Shown: positions 1-10,121, numbered from the stretch's first letter. The stretch is 64,000 nt of DNA from Siphonodentalium dalli (GCA_032622095.1 CP136063.1:29204987-29268986), one strand, 5' to 3'. Translations and numbers: made by a program. The notes: generated by a model from the sequence alone, not told the origin.

Positions 1-773
1 GTGTTAATATGCTTAGGCAGGGAAACGGACTCACTAAATGCCTTTTGGAACACGTCACACTTGTATGGGCGAAGACTCTGTAAATTATCTTGTGTTGGTA
101 TGACTGAAGGCTATTCAAACCACGTCACAATCATATGGTCGATTTCCGTTGTGGATTCTTTTGACACGGAATCAGACTGACTAAGTGCCGTGCATGGGCG
201 ATTGACTGTGTGATTTATCTTGTGCTGGTATACATGGAAGCTGTTCAAACCACATCACACTCGTATGGTCAATTACCGGTGTGGATTCTTTTGTCACGGA
301 ACCAGACTGACTAAGTGCCTTTTGGTACACGTCACACGTGTATGGGAGATTGACTGTGTGATTTCTCTTGTGCTGGTATGCCTGAAAGCTATTCAAACCA
401 AGTCACACTCGTATGGGCGATTGCCGGTGTGGATTCCTTTGTGACGGAACTGGACTCACTAAATATATTCAGTCACAAGTCACACTCGTATGGGCGATAG
501 CCACTATGGATTATCGGGTTGACTTTGTCATGAAAATCGTTCAGCGCCCGTCAAATTGTATTGAGGCAGTTTACTTCAAAAGCTGTAATTTTGTTATTAC
601 AAAAGTGGAGACCTAGATTTTTACTACAAAAGCTGGCGTTTTTTACTTCAAAAGCGGAGACCTCATTTTACTACAAAAGCTGGCGATCTTATTACAAAAG
701 TGGTGAGGCGTTTTTTACTTCAAAAGTGGCGACCTACTTCAAAAGTTGTCATTACTTCAAAAGCTGGCGTAAC
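1..773. mobile_element. Right arm of a second copy of the ZNF-armed long-TIR element
   Basis: The stretch is colinear with 5,190-6,724 of the complete element: ~148-bp degenerate finger repeats (fingers on the minus strand), then the CGGGTTGACTTTGTCATGAA spacer, then the TTACTTCAAAAG minisatellite. It ends in GCTGGCGTAAC at 773, identical to the terminus at 6,724. The rest of the copy lies outside the window, so the 8 bp after it (AGTCAGTA, 774-781) can only be proposed as one half of a target-site duplication. Its end interrupts a LINE RT reading frame. Confidence 0.85.
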
Positions 774-1025
774 AGTCAGTACATGTTGTGCCACCTTTTG
801 TTATTTTTATTATTCTATATTTATTTGGATTGATACATAATCTCCATTTCAGGCAATATTCTTCAAATGAATTAAGACAATTTTGTAAACCTTTCTTTGA
901 CCTACTGATCAAAACTAGGTCATCAGCATAAAGTAGACAATTAACATTTTTAGCATATAGGATTGGTGTGTCAAAATCCTTGGCTGAGTCAAATAAATTT
1001 GGAATATCATCCACATGATAAAGAG
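774..1025 (-). pseudogene. LINE reverse transcriptase fragment, catalytic YADD part
   Basis: The minus strand encodes LLYADDLVLISRSKKGLQNC and continues with a W-R-L-C-I-N-P-N-K stretch. YADD is the catalytic palm motif of non-LTR retrotransposon reverse transcriptases, which copy RNA into DNA at the target. The frame is cut on one side by the ZNF-armed element ending at 773 and on the other by a MITE whose TTAA site is 1,026-1,029. Its N-terminal continuation lies at 6,808-7,069 beyond both insertions. Clade is uncertain (CR1/L2/jockey-like). It is dead: both ends are lost and there are frameshifts. Confidence 0.85.
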
Positions 1026-1029
1026 TTAA

Positions 1030-1478
1030 AGATGGACTATCTCTTTAAATAACAAATTTTAAATAGTTGCGTGGGTATAAAATAATAGATATGAACTGAA
1101 GACCTTTGTCCGGAAAAGCTTCTATCAATTAATATTGATTTTATTTCGAATATTAAATCGGGCCCATTTATGTTACTATTTTTAGAACCGACCATTCGGA
1201 TGAGACCTTATTGCGATATAGAGCACTGGGCTGTTCCTACGGCTACGCAACGAATGTCAAATGACACATATTGGTTGTTTGTATTGTTTTGTTCCACAGA
1301 TATAAGCGATAATGAGTATAATTAACGTTTATTTGTGACAAAATTGCACAATATAATTTCTGGTCTATGTTAACAGTAACCACTATTGTTCTTTAGCTGA
1401 ACAAACACCCCTTTTTAGACCAGAAAATATTCGAAATAAAATTAATATTAATCGATAGAAGCATTTCCGGACAGGAGT
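1030..1478 (-). mobile_element. TTAA-site MITE copy 1, first piece
   Basis: It begins after TTAA (1,026-1,029) with AGATGGACTATCTCTTT and runs 449 bp until broken by the element starting at 1,479. The remaining 71 bp are at 6,733-6,803, closing at another TTAA. Summed length is 520 bp, equal to intact copies at 11,704 and 41,808. Confidence 0.9.
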
Positions 1479-1735
1479 GTTACGCCAGCTTTTGAAGTAA
1501 TTACCACTTTTGAAGTAGGTCTCCACTTTTGAAGTAAAAAACGCCAGCTTTTGAAGTAACTCACCACTTTTGTAATAAAATCGCCAGCTTTTGTAGTAAA
1601 GTGAGGTCTCCGCTTTTGAAGTAAAAAACGCCAGCTTTTGTAGTAAAAAAACTAGGTCTCCACTTTTGAAGTAACAAAATTACAGCTTTTGAAGTAAACT
1701 GACTCAATAAATTTTGACGGGCGCTGAACGATTTT
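1479..1735. repeat. Subterminal minisatellite, left arm
   Basis: Alternating short units with the core CTTTTGAAGTAA, written CGCCAGCTTTTGAAGTAA or CTCCACTTTTGAAGTAA, repeat about ten times. Some units carry GTAGTAA or GTAATAA instead. Dense subterminal repeats are typical transposase-binding regions; that role is an inference here. Confidence 0.85.
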
Positions 1736-1764
1736 CATGACAAAGTCAACCCGATAATCAATAG

Positions 1765-2960
1765 TGGCTATCGCCCATACGAGTGTGACGTGGTTTGAAT
1801 AGCTTTCAGTCATGCCAACACAAGAGAAATCACAGTCAATCGCCCATACACGTGTGACGTGTACCAAAAGGCACTTAGTGAGTCCGGTTCCGTGACAAAA
1901 GATTCCACACAAGTGATCGACCATACGAGTGTGACGTGGTTTGAATAGCCTCCAATCGTACCAACACAAGAGAAATCACACAGTCAATCGCCCATACACG
2001 TGTGACTTGTACCAAAAGGCACTTAGTGAGTCCGGTTCCGTGACAAAAGATTCCACACAGGTGATCGACCATACGAGTGTGACGTGGTTTGAATAGCCTC
2101 CAATCGTACCAACACAAGAGAAATCACAGTCAATCGCCCATACACGTGTGACTTGTACCAAAAGGCACTTAGTGAGTCCCGGTTCCGTGACAAAAGAATC
2201 CACACCGGTAATCGACCATATGCATGTGACGAGGTTCGAATATCCTTCAGTCATACCAACACAAGAGAAATCACACAGTCAATCGCCCATACGCGTGTGA
2301 CGTGTACCAAAAGGCACTTAGAGAGTCCGGTTCCGTGACAAAAGAATCCACACCGGTAATCAACCATATGCATGTGACGAGGTTCGAATATCCTTCAGTC
2401 ATACTACCACAAGGTAAATCACATAGGAAATCGCCCATACGCGTATGACGTGTACCAAAATGCACTTAGTGAGTCCGGTTCCGTGACAAAAGAATCCACA
2501 CCGGTAATCGACCATATGCATGTGACGTGGTTCGAATATCCTTCAGTCATACCACCACAAGGTAAAACACATAGGAAATCGCCCATACGCGTGTGACGTG
2601 TACCAAAATGCACTTAGTGAGTCCGGTTCCGTGACAAAAGAATCCACACCGGTAATCGACCATATGCATGTGACATGGTTCGAATAGACTTCAGTCATAC
2701 CAACACAAGAGAAATCACACAGTTAATCGCCCATACGAGTGTCCCGTGTACCAGAAGACACTTAGTGAGTCCGGTTACGTGATAAAATAATCCACACCGG
2801 TAATCGACCATGACGTGGTTCGAATAGCCTTCAGTCATAACAGCAGAAGATAATTTATAGTGTCAATCGCCCATATAAGTGTGACGTGTACCGAACGGCA
2901 TTTAGTGAGTCCGTTTTCCTGCCTAAGCATATGAACACACATAGGTGATCAATCATACGA
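1765..2960 (+). pseudogene. Decayed C2H2 zinc-finger array, left arm
   Basis: About eight tandem units with ~148-bp period (CGCCCATAC starts near 1,841, 1,990, 2,137, 2,287, 2,433, 2,580, 2,728, 2,867). Reading with frameshifts, a unit gives HKRNHTVNRPYECDVYQKAL, then S-E-S-G-S-V-T-K, then IHTGDRPYECDV. That is two C2H2 fingers with their linkers. The second cysteine of one finger is Y, the other finger has V plus a stop, and about 7 bp spelling the H-K-R segment is missing. An intact finger pair would be 168 bp, so each pair has lost about 20 bp. Because all units share the same lesions, amplification came after the gene died. Confidence 0.85.
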
Positions 2961-3180
2961 GTATATAAGATTGTTCCTAGTCAGTCTGACAATGCACACT
3001 ATTGAATGCCCTTACGAGTGCGACCGTTGTCAGAAGAAGTTCGATGTTACATTGAGTCAGACAAGACTGAAGACGCTTTGTCAGTCCAGTAACATGACGA
3101 CATATATAGTTTCTCAAAATTAGGTGATGTATTAGTTCCAACGGAAAATAGTTGGTATATTTATTATTGGCCTCACTTTT
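2961..3180 (+). pseudogene. Finger remnant at inner end of left arm
   Basis: The plus strand reads CPYECDRCQKKFDVTLSQT at about 3,010-3,065: the C-x2-C half of a C2H2 finger with F, but the histidines are gone. It matches, inverted, the remnant at 5,020-5,125 on the other arm. Arm homology continues through AACGGAAAATAGTTGGT at about 3,139-3,155. Confidence 0.7.
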
Positions 3181-4889
3181 AATTGCATATTCGTACCCTC
3201 GAAATTAGGTGACCCGACGCGTTAGGGACAGCAGAACATGTTTGGTTTATTAGATTCGTCTCTGGAAGGCGACATTAACAACAATTTTCAATCATTAAAA
3301 TTATGTCACATAACCGAAGTCAAATGCAGCTTTAAAACACGGGAGCCAGTAATGTGTTGTGTGGAAACCGTTGGGTTCACATACACTCTGATGATTGAGT
3401 ATATAAAATAACGGATTCGATGGCATTATGTCGCTATACAGGGAAATGGAACGAAGTTGTTGATGTAGTTAAATAATAATTAGTCAAATTTCCATCGAAA
3501 GCAACCTCAAATTTGATATCACAGGATAGTGATCACATCAAACAATTAATTATACGCCAATGTGAGCACAGCAATTTTGAGGCAAACTAATGTGTGCGTA
3601 GATAGGGATAAAGTGTGTCTTAATATTATCAATGTAACCGTATCACTGTCGTCCGTGTGGTATTAAATAGCTATTATGTATAAACCAGTCTGAACAGAAC
3701 GAGTACACTCGTACAGTTTCGATTGTTAAATTACCGTTATCTCGATTGTTAAATTCAAGAAATTATATGTGTGTGGTTATGTTCTATGAAATATAAATGC
3801 AAGTAGATCAGATATTTCATATATCAGTCAAACTTTGCAAACATACATCTTAGTGCGCACTGGTCGATCATGATTGATATCTAGATCTACAATGTAGCTC
3901 ATAATTACTACTCCCCTCATTTTCAACTACGTTAGTTATAAACGCCTAGACCGGGCGCTTCTCGCAATGTGGTAACCCCTTTCCAAAACAAAAACTAAAT
4001 ACCAAATGCAGAACAAAATTGCAACAATGAATTTATTGATATAATGCAAACCATCGGTGCAAGGGATTGATGAGCAATTATGTATAACACAAAATAGAAT
4101 ATATGCCAGTCCCTTCCCAATAGTATTGCCCTCGACTTACCAGCAACTTACCGTAAAATACCTGCCCTATTCAGGGCAACACCAGTTACTGGCGATTGTG
4201 GCCAATGTTGACACCTCCCACTCGCAGAGGACTCACATTCAACAATGCAATCGCAGGCATAGCTACCACATGGAATAATACACGCTCGGAACACGGGCTC
4301 CACTGGTCGCCATGGAGAATCACCACAACATAATGCCTGAACATTAAATGTTATGATAAAACATTACAACTGTAGCGCCCAAAGAGGCCGGATCTACACA
4401 GTGATATGGTATGCGATTTTCTTGTTATCCTGTTCCCTCTTTTGGTGGTTCTAGAGCTGTCACGAAGTCTCGAACGATATAACACAATCCCGTAACAGAC
4501 GTGAGTATGTTCAATAATTTAGTTTGTAATTCCAGGAACCATTATCTCTCGTTATTAAAGTGTCCAAAGGAGATTGTATTCCAGTTGTAAATTGAATGAA
4601 CATCTTTGACTTATTATTCTGTAGAACGTGCATGATAATATTATTCTAACTGGGACAATGAGTCGTGAAATTATGCAGAATCGGTGTCTTGTTGTATGAC
4701 ATTCTTAATCACCTGACATCTGGACTTTCGTCCTTTGTTTCATAGTTAGCCAATCAGAATGAACCACGTTAAAAAGAAAATGGACTTATTTATCATTATT
4801 GATAATCGACTATAAAATTACAAAAAGGAGACTGAACCATTTGGCACCAGGAACATTGCGAATTGGAAGTTTGACATAGGACTGTTCTT
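3181..4889. other. Unique centre of the long-TIR element
   Basis: About 1.7 kb between the arms. I find no frame over 75 codons, no DDE/DDD-like block and no match to the other repeats in the window. Whatever transposase mobilises the family is not encoded here, unless it has decayed beyond recognition. Confidence 0.6.
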
Positions 4890-5019
4890 CCAAAGAAGAG
4901 GACAAATAGACCAACTATTTTCCGTTGTAACTGATACATTTGTCACGTCCCCCAATTTTGAGGAAATATACATGTTGCCATGTTACTGGACTGACAGAAC
5001 GTCTTCAGACACACATCTT

Positions 5020-5125
5020 GTCACCAGCGTGGGTTCTCTTATATATTGTAAGACTCGCGGTCACGGCGAACTTCTTCTAACAAACGTCGCACCTATAAGG
5101 TCGGTCACCAGTGTGGATCGTCGGG
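5020..5125 (-). pseudogene. Best preserved zinc finger of the element (right arm)
   Basis: The minus strand reads IHTGDRPYRCDVC, a stop, KKFAVTASLTIYKRTHAGDK. Both cysteines, the F, the L and the last histidine of a C2H2 finger are present. The first histidine is Y and a stop follows C-x2-C. Classical linkers (HTGDRPY, HAGDK) flank it. It shows the arm array was once a normal TGDRPY-linked ZNF gene. Confidence 0.8.
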
Positions 5126-5169
5126 TTGACGGACAGACTGGGAACAACATTGCATACTCGTATGATTGA

Positions 5170-6470
5170 CCACCTATGTGTTCTCATATGCTTAGGCAAG
5201 GAATCGGACTAACTAAATGCCTTTCTGGTAAACGTCACACGTGTATGGGCAATTGACTGTGTGATTGATCTGGTGTTGGTATGATTGGAGGCTATTCAAA
5301 CCACGTCACACTCGTATGGTCGATTACCTGTGTGGATTCTTTTGTCACGGAACCGGACTCACTAAGTGCCTTTTGGTACAAGTCACACGTGTATGGGCGA
5401 TTGACTGTGTGATTTCTCTTGTGTTGGTACGATTGGAGGCTATTCAAACCACGTCACACTTGTATGGTTGATTACCTGTGTGGATTCTTTTGTCACGGAA
5501 CCGGACTCACTGAGTGCCTTTTGGTACAAGTCACACGTGTATGGGCGATTGACTGTGTGATTTCTCTTGTGTTGGTACGATTGGAGGCTATTCAAACCAC
5601 GTCACACTTTTTGTCACGGAACCGGACTCACTAAGTGCCTTTTGGTACAAGTCACACGTGTATGGGCGATTGACTGTATGATTTATCTTGTGTTGGTATG
5701 ACTCAAAGCTATTCAAATCACGTCACACTCGTATGGTCGATTACCTGTGTGGATTCTTTTGTCACGGAACCGGACTCACTAAGTGCCTTTTGGTACAAGT
5801 CACACGTGTATGGGCGATTGACTGTGTGATTTCTCTTGTGTTGGTACGATTGGAGGCTATTCAAACCACGTCACACTTTTTGTCACGGAACCGGACTCAC
5901 TAAGTGCCTTTTGGTACAAGTCACACGTGTATGGGCGATTGACTGTGTGATTTCTCTTGTGTTGGTACGATTGGAGGCTATTCAAACCACGTCACAATCG
6001 TATGGTCGATTACCTGTGTGGATTCTTTTTGTCACGGAACCGGACTCACTAATTTCCTTTTGGTACACGTCACACGTGTATGGGCGATTGACTGTATGAT
6101 TTATCTTGTGTTGGTATGACTCAAAGCTATTCAAACCACGTCACACTCGTATGGTCGATCACCTGTGTGGAATCTTTTGTCACGGAACCGGACTTACTAA
6201 GTGCCTTTTGGTACAAGTCACACGTGTATGGGCGATTGACTGTGATTTCTCTTGTGTTGGTACGATTGGAAGCTATTCAAACCACGTCACACTCGTATGG
6301 TCGATCACCTGTGTGGAATCTTTTGTCACGGAACCGGACTCACTAAGTGCCTTTTGGTACACGTCACATGTGTATGGGCGATTGACTGTGATTTCTCTTG
6401 TGTTGGCATGACTGAAAGCTATTCAAACCACGTCACACCCGTATGGGCGATAGCCACTATTGATTATCGG
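5170..6470 (-). pseudogene. Decayed C2H2 zinc-finger array, right arm
   Basis: Inverted counterpart of 1,765-2,960, again with ~148-bp units (GTGTATGGGCGATTGACTG recurs near 5,240, 5,392, 5,540, 5,660, 5,807, 5,926, 6,077, 6,226, 6,370). Two units near 5,600 and 5,870 share the same ~30-bp internal deletion, where TCACACTTTTTGTCACGG replaces a longer segment, so units are still being copied within the array. Plus-strand frames reading MCWYDWRLFKPRHT are antisense artefacts of this array. Confidence 0.85.
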
Positions 6471-6489
6471 GTTGACTTTGTCCGTCAAA

Positions 6490-6724
6490 ATTTATTGAGT
6501 CAGTTTACTTCAAAAGCTGTAATTTTGTTACTTCAAAAGTGGAGACCTAGTTTTTTTACTACAAAAGCTGGCGTTTTTTACTTCAAAAGCGGAGACCTCA
6601 CTTTACTACAAAAGCTGGCGATTTTATTACAAAAGTGGTGAGTTACTTCAAAAGCTGGCGTTTTTTACTTCAAAAGTGGAGACCTACTTCAAAAGTGGTA
6701 AGTTACTTCAAAAGCTGGCGTAAC
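6490..6724. repeat. Subterminal minisatellite, right arm
   Basis: TTACTTCAAAAGCTGGCG and TTACTTCAAAAGTGGAGACC units, the exact inverse of 1,479-1,735, end in GCTGGCGTAAC. The TTACTTCAAAAG core repeats about ten times. Confidence 0.85.
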
Positions 6725-6732
6725 ACAGGAGT

Positions 6733-6803
6733 CTTCGATTCAAATCTAATATTTTATACCCCGGTAACTATATAATACATGTTTACAAAGAGATAATCCA
6801 CCT
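6733..6803 (-). mobile_element. TTAA-site MITE copy 1, second piece
   Basis: Continues copy 1 after the insertion: CTTCGATTCAAATC through AAAGAGATAATCCACCT, then TTAA at 6,804-6,807. The TTAA at both outer edges (1,026-1,029 and here) is the target duplication of the MITE in the LINE gene. Confidence 0.9.
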
Positions 6804-6807
6804 TTAA

Positions 6808-7069
6808 AGAGTGTAGGACTGATATTATATCCTTGACGAAGACCTGTGGAGCAATTTATCATTTCTGTTAATCCATTAGGTAATTTAACTGCTGTCTTTA
6901 GGGTTGGAATACATACTTTTAAGAACTTCAATTATCTTAGAACTAACATTCTTCTTTCGTAATTTGTAGAAAAGTCCATCTCTCCATACGCTATCAAATG
7001 CTTTCTTCAGATCAATAAAACATAGGAATAATACCAACTCTTTTGTTAACATATTTATCGATTAGACTT
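6808..7069 (-). pseudogene. LINE reverse transcriptase fragment, palm motifs upstream of YADD
   Basis: The minus strand carries SLIDKYVNKR, then FIDLKKAFDSVWRDGLFYKL, then GLRQGYNISPTLF. These are RT blocks with the first catalytic aspartate (F-x-D) and the GLRQG motif, in the right order before the YADD block at 774-1,025. Removing the MITE and the 5.2-kb element joins SPTLF to a LYHVDDIPNLF stretch. At least two frameshifts separate the blocks, and another MITE cuts the frame at 7,070. Confidence 0.85.
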
Positions 7070-7073
7070 TTAA

Positions 7074-7585
7074 AGGTGGATTATCTCTTTGTAAACGTGC
7101 ATTATATAGTTACCGGAGTATAAAATATTTGATTTGAATTGAAGATTTCTGTCCGGAAATGCTTCTATCGATTAATATTCCTTTCATTTCGAATATTATC
7201 TGTTCTAAAATGTGTGTTTGTTCAGCTAACGAACAAAAGTGGTTACCTGGTTACTGTTAATAGAGACCAGACATTTTATTGTACACTTTTTTCACAAATA
7301 AACGTTAATTATACTCATTATCGCTTATATCTGTGGAACAAAACAATAAAAAAAATCAATCTGGGACATTTGACATTCGGTGCGTAGCCATAGGAACAGC
7401 CCAGTGCTCTATATCGCAATGTGGTATCATCCGAGTGGTATGTTCTAAAAATACTAACATAAACGATCCCGATTAATATTCGAAATAAAATCAATATTAA
7501 TTGATGGAAGCTTTTCCGGACAGGGGTCTTCAGTTTATACCTACGCAACTATTTAAAATTTGTTATTTAAAGAGATAATCCATCT
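7074..7585 (+). mobile_element. TTAA-site MITE copy 2
   Basis: Body AGGTGGATTATCTCTTT to AAAGAGATAATCCATCT, 512 bp, between TTAA at 7,070-7,073 and 7,586-7,589. Internally it has the family landmarks TCCGGAAATGCTTCTATC and, inverted near the far end, GATAGAAGCTTTTCCGGA (here with GATGG). The ends form imperfect ~120-bp inverted repeats. Confidence 0.9.
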
Positions 7586-7589
7586 TTAA

Positions 7590-7823
7590 TTAGCAGAAAA
7601 TTTCCTAGACTAAGAAATTGTCCAGGCCAGAATTATTTTCTGTGCTAAAACGTCTAGGATACGCATAATGCATACTCTACTTACAATTGGAAGGTAGTCC
7701 CTTATCACGGCCAACTTTGGTTTGGTCTGGTTTAAAATTGACGATTATCCAGATAATCCTTGTGTGCAGTTATCTCAAAAGTCCTTGTCATTCAACAATG
7801 AATTTGGGCTCTCTGCAGATTAC
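7590..7823. other. Spacer between MITEs, nothing recognised
   Basis: About 230 bp between copies 2 and 3. It could be the upstream part of the interrupted LINE, but I could not read RT motifs in it. Confidence 0.4.
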
Positions 7824-8139
7824 AGATGGATTATCTCTTTAAATAATAAATTTTAAATAGTTGCGTGGGTATAAAATAATAAAAATGAACTGAAGACTCC
7901 TGTCCAGAAAGGCTTCTATCAATTAATATTTATTTTATTTCAAATATTTTATTGGGCCCGTTTATTTGGCTATTTTTAGAACAGACCATTCGGGTGATAC
8001 CATATAGCGATAGAGAACATTAGCCCATTAATATTCGAAATAAAATCAATATAAATTGATAGAAGCTTTTCCGGACAGGGGTTTTCATTTCATATCTATT
8101 ATTATATACCTACGCAACTATTTAAAATTTATTATTTAA
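7824..8139 (-). mobile_element. Internally deleted MITE, copy 3
   Basis: Both ends belong to the AAATAGTTGCGTGGGTATAA end type, so it is a ~316-bp near-palindrome rather than the usual two-ended element. The middle (after ATAGCGATAGAGAACATTAG) jumps to AATATTCGAAATAAAATC. It abuts copy 4 through a partial GATGGATTATCTCTTT end. Confidence 0.75.
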
Positions 8140-8158
8140 AGATGGATTATCTCTTTAA

Positions 8159-8677
8159 AGGTGGATTATCTCTTTGTAAACATTCATTATATAGTTACCG
8201 GGGTATAAAATATTAGATTTGAATCGAAGACTCCTGTCCGGAAATGCTTCTATCGATTAATATTAATTTTATTTAGAATATTTTCTGGTCTAAAAAGGCG
8301 TGTTTGTTCAGCTAACGAACAATAGTGGTTACTGTTAACCAAGATCAGAATTTTTATTGTACAATTGTGTCACAAATAAACGTCAATTATACTCATTATC
8401 GCTTATATCTATGGAACAAAACAATACAAACAATCAATCTGGGACATTTGACTTTCGGTGCGTAGCCGTAGGAACAGCCCAGTGCTGTATATCGCAATAT
8501 GGTATTATCCGAATGGTCTGTTCTAAAAATACTAACATAAACGATCCCGATTTAATATTCAAAATAAATCAATATTAATTGATAGAAACTTTTCCGGACA
8601 GGGGTCTTCAGTTTATATCTATTATTTTATACACACGCAACTATTTAAAATTTGTTATTTAAAGAGATAATCTATCT
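8159..8677 (+). mobile_element. TTAA-site MITE copy 4
   Basis: 519-bp body AGGTGGATTATCTCTTT to AAAGAGATAATCTATCT, with TTAA at 8,155-8,158 and 8,678-8,681. Confidence 0.9.
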
Positions 8678-9227
8678 TTAATGGTATTTAAATGACATGG
8701 TCATTGAGACAACCTGCATGCCTTATGGCCATAGACGATTATACATAATCCGCATCACGCTAAAATCAGAGTGTTCGTGCATTTTGGCATACAGTTTATA
8801 TAAATGCAATTGTCGGATAAATGACTTGGATTCTATTCTAGAGAATGGGGTTATATATAGGTAGCACTGTCTTGATAGTACTGCAAGAGTTATGGGTGGA
8901 ACTAGAGCGCCTATTTTGGCAGCCATCTCGAGTATTTGTCACTGATTTTGTCCAGTTCATTTTATTTGTTACTTTATATCATAATACAAGTATTATAACA
9001 CATCATTAATGTAAAAAATAGTGTTATTGATACGGAATTGCCACTGGCATGATCGACATATACAAACAATTTTACGAATTTTGGTACTCAGCGGCCATCT
9101 TGAATAAAAATAGTTCCCCAAAGGTTACACATCTACATCAACCGGGATATCAATAAAGATACCTCAGTGATAAATTATTATCAGAGAAAAAAACTTTTAA
9201 CAGATAACTTTTGTCACATCCCAGTTC

Positions 9228-9790
9228 TGTTGGATTACCTGTTACAGTGATTGTTCCTCTGCCTAACAGAACCTCCCTAGGTACATCGGCGTTACAGTGA
9301 TTGTTCAGCTGTCTGACAGAGCCTCCCTATGTACATCGATGTTACAGTGATTGTTCGTCTGTCCGGCAGAACCTCCCTATGTACATCGGTGTTACAGTCA
9401 TTGTTCCCCTGTCTGGCAAAACCTCCCTAGGAACATCGATGTTACAGTGATTGTTCGGCTGTCTGGCAAAACCTCCCTAGGAACATCGATGTTACAGTGA
9501 TTGTTCGGCTGTCTGGCAGAACCTCCCTATGTAATCGGTGCCACTGGGGTTATTTCCCATGAGCTTTGACCAAACTCTATGTGCGGAATCCACTGCACAC
9601 TGCATCGGTGTTACAGTGATTGTTCCTCTATTTGGCGACAGAATCTCCCTAGGAACATCGATGTTACAGTGATTGTTCGGCTGTCTGACAGAACCTCCCT
9701 ATGTACATCGGTGTTACAGTGATTGTTCAACTGTCGGGCAGAACCTCCCTAGGAACATCGGTGTTACAGTGATTATTTCCCTTTCTGGCA
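9228..9790. repeat. 50-bp minisatellite downstream of ZNF gene 1
   Basis: About eleven units of CATCGGTGTTACAGTGATTG, then TTC-y-tCTGTCTGGCAGAACC, then TCCCTAGGTA. Units differ by a few substitutions and one is interrupted by a TGCCACTGGGGTTAT segment. The array has ~10 units in block 3 (39,140-39,645) and under two in block 2. Confidence 0.85.
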
Positions 9791-10015
9791 GAAGCTCCCT
9801 GTGTAATCGGTGCCACTGGGGTTATCATCCCATGAGCTTTGACCAAACTCTATGCGCGGAATCCATGTTGTACATAATTCGAGCGAGGCCTTCTAATCAT
9901 ATTGTTTATAGTTACATAGAATATTCATTCCGGCCTCTTTTTTGCTGTCATCAGAATCTAAGATTATTTCAAATTCTCCTGCGACGAACATATTAAATGT
10001 CAGAAACTACATATG

Positions 10016-10121
10016 GAGAGATGTATGTGGTCTTATCTCCAGTGTGGATTCTTTTATGTGTTGCTAAATTGCTCCATTGGAAAAATTATTCTCTACATAT
10101 CTCACATCGGTAAGGCTTATA
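10016..10121 (-). pseudogene. Extra finger beyond the stop of ZNF gene 1
   Basis: Directly after the stop the same frame reads YKPYRCEICRE, a stop, [18 protein letters not shown]: a 14th finger with both histidines but a second stop where KSF should be. The stop arises in the linker, where ACTGGAGAT has become ACTTGATAT. Blocks 2 and 3 carry the same linker lesion elsewhere, so it predates at least some duplication. Confidence 0.8.

Larger units (their letters stand above)
1479..6724. mobile_element. 5.2-kb long-TIR element with zinc-finger-derived arms, 8-bp TSD
   Basis: The termini are perfectly inverted: GTTACGCCAGCTTTTGAAG at 1,479 and its complement ending at 6,724. The flanks carry the 8-bp duplication ACAGGAGT (1,471-1,478 and 6,725-6,732); uninterrupted MITE copies (for example at 12,145) have ACAGGAGT once. 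Each arm has three parts from the tip inward: ~240 bp of TTACTTCAAAAG-type minisatellite, ~1.2 kb of ~148-bp repeats that are decayed C2H2 finger pairs, and ~200 bp with better preserved finger remnants. Homology between arms runs to about 3,180 on the left and 4,890 on the right. The ~1.7-kb centre has no recognisable transposase, so this looks like a non-autonomous foldback-type element. An 8-bp TSD fits hAT, P and some Mutator-like groups; I cannot assign a superfamily. Confidence 0.88.

Noticed and set aside
4370-4400. TGTAGCGCCC as an LTR start
   Set aside because: No matching second LTR, primer-binding site or polypurine tract found nearby.
5265-6411. Plus-strand frames of the MCWYDWRLFKPRHTRM type as a repeat protein family
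   Set aside because: They are the antisense strand of the decayed zinc-finger units.
9236-9790. CRISPR-like array because of regular 50-bp repeats
   Set aside because: Units abut directly without unique spacers, and this is a eukaryotic genome; it is a minisatellite.
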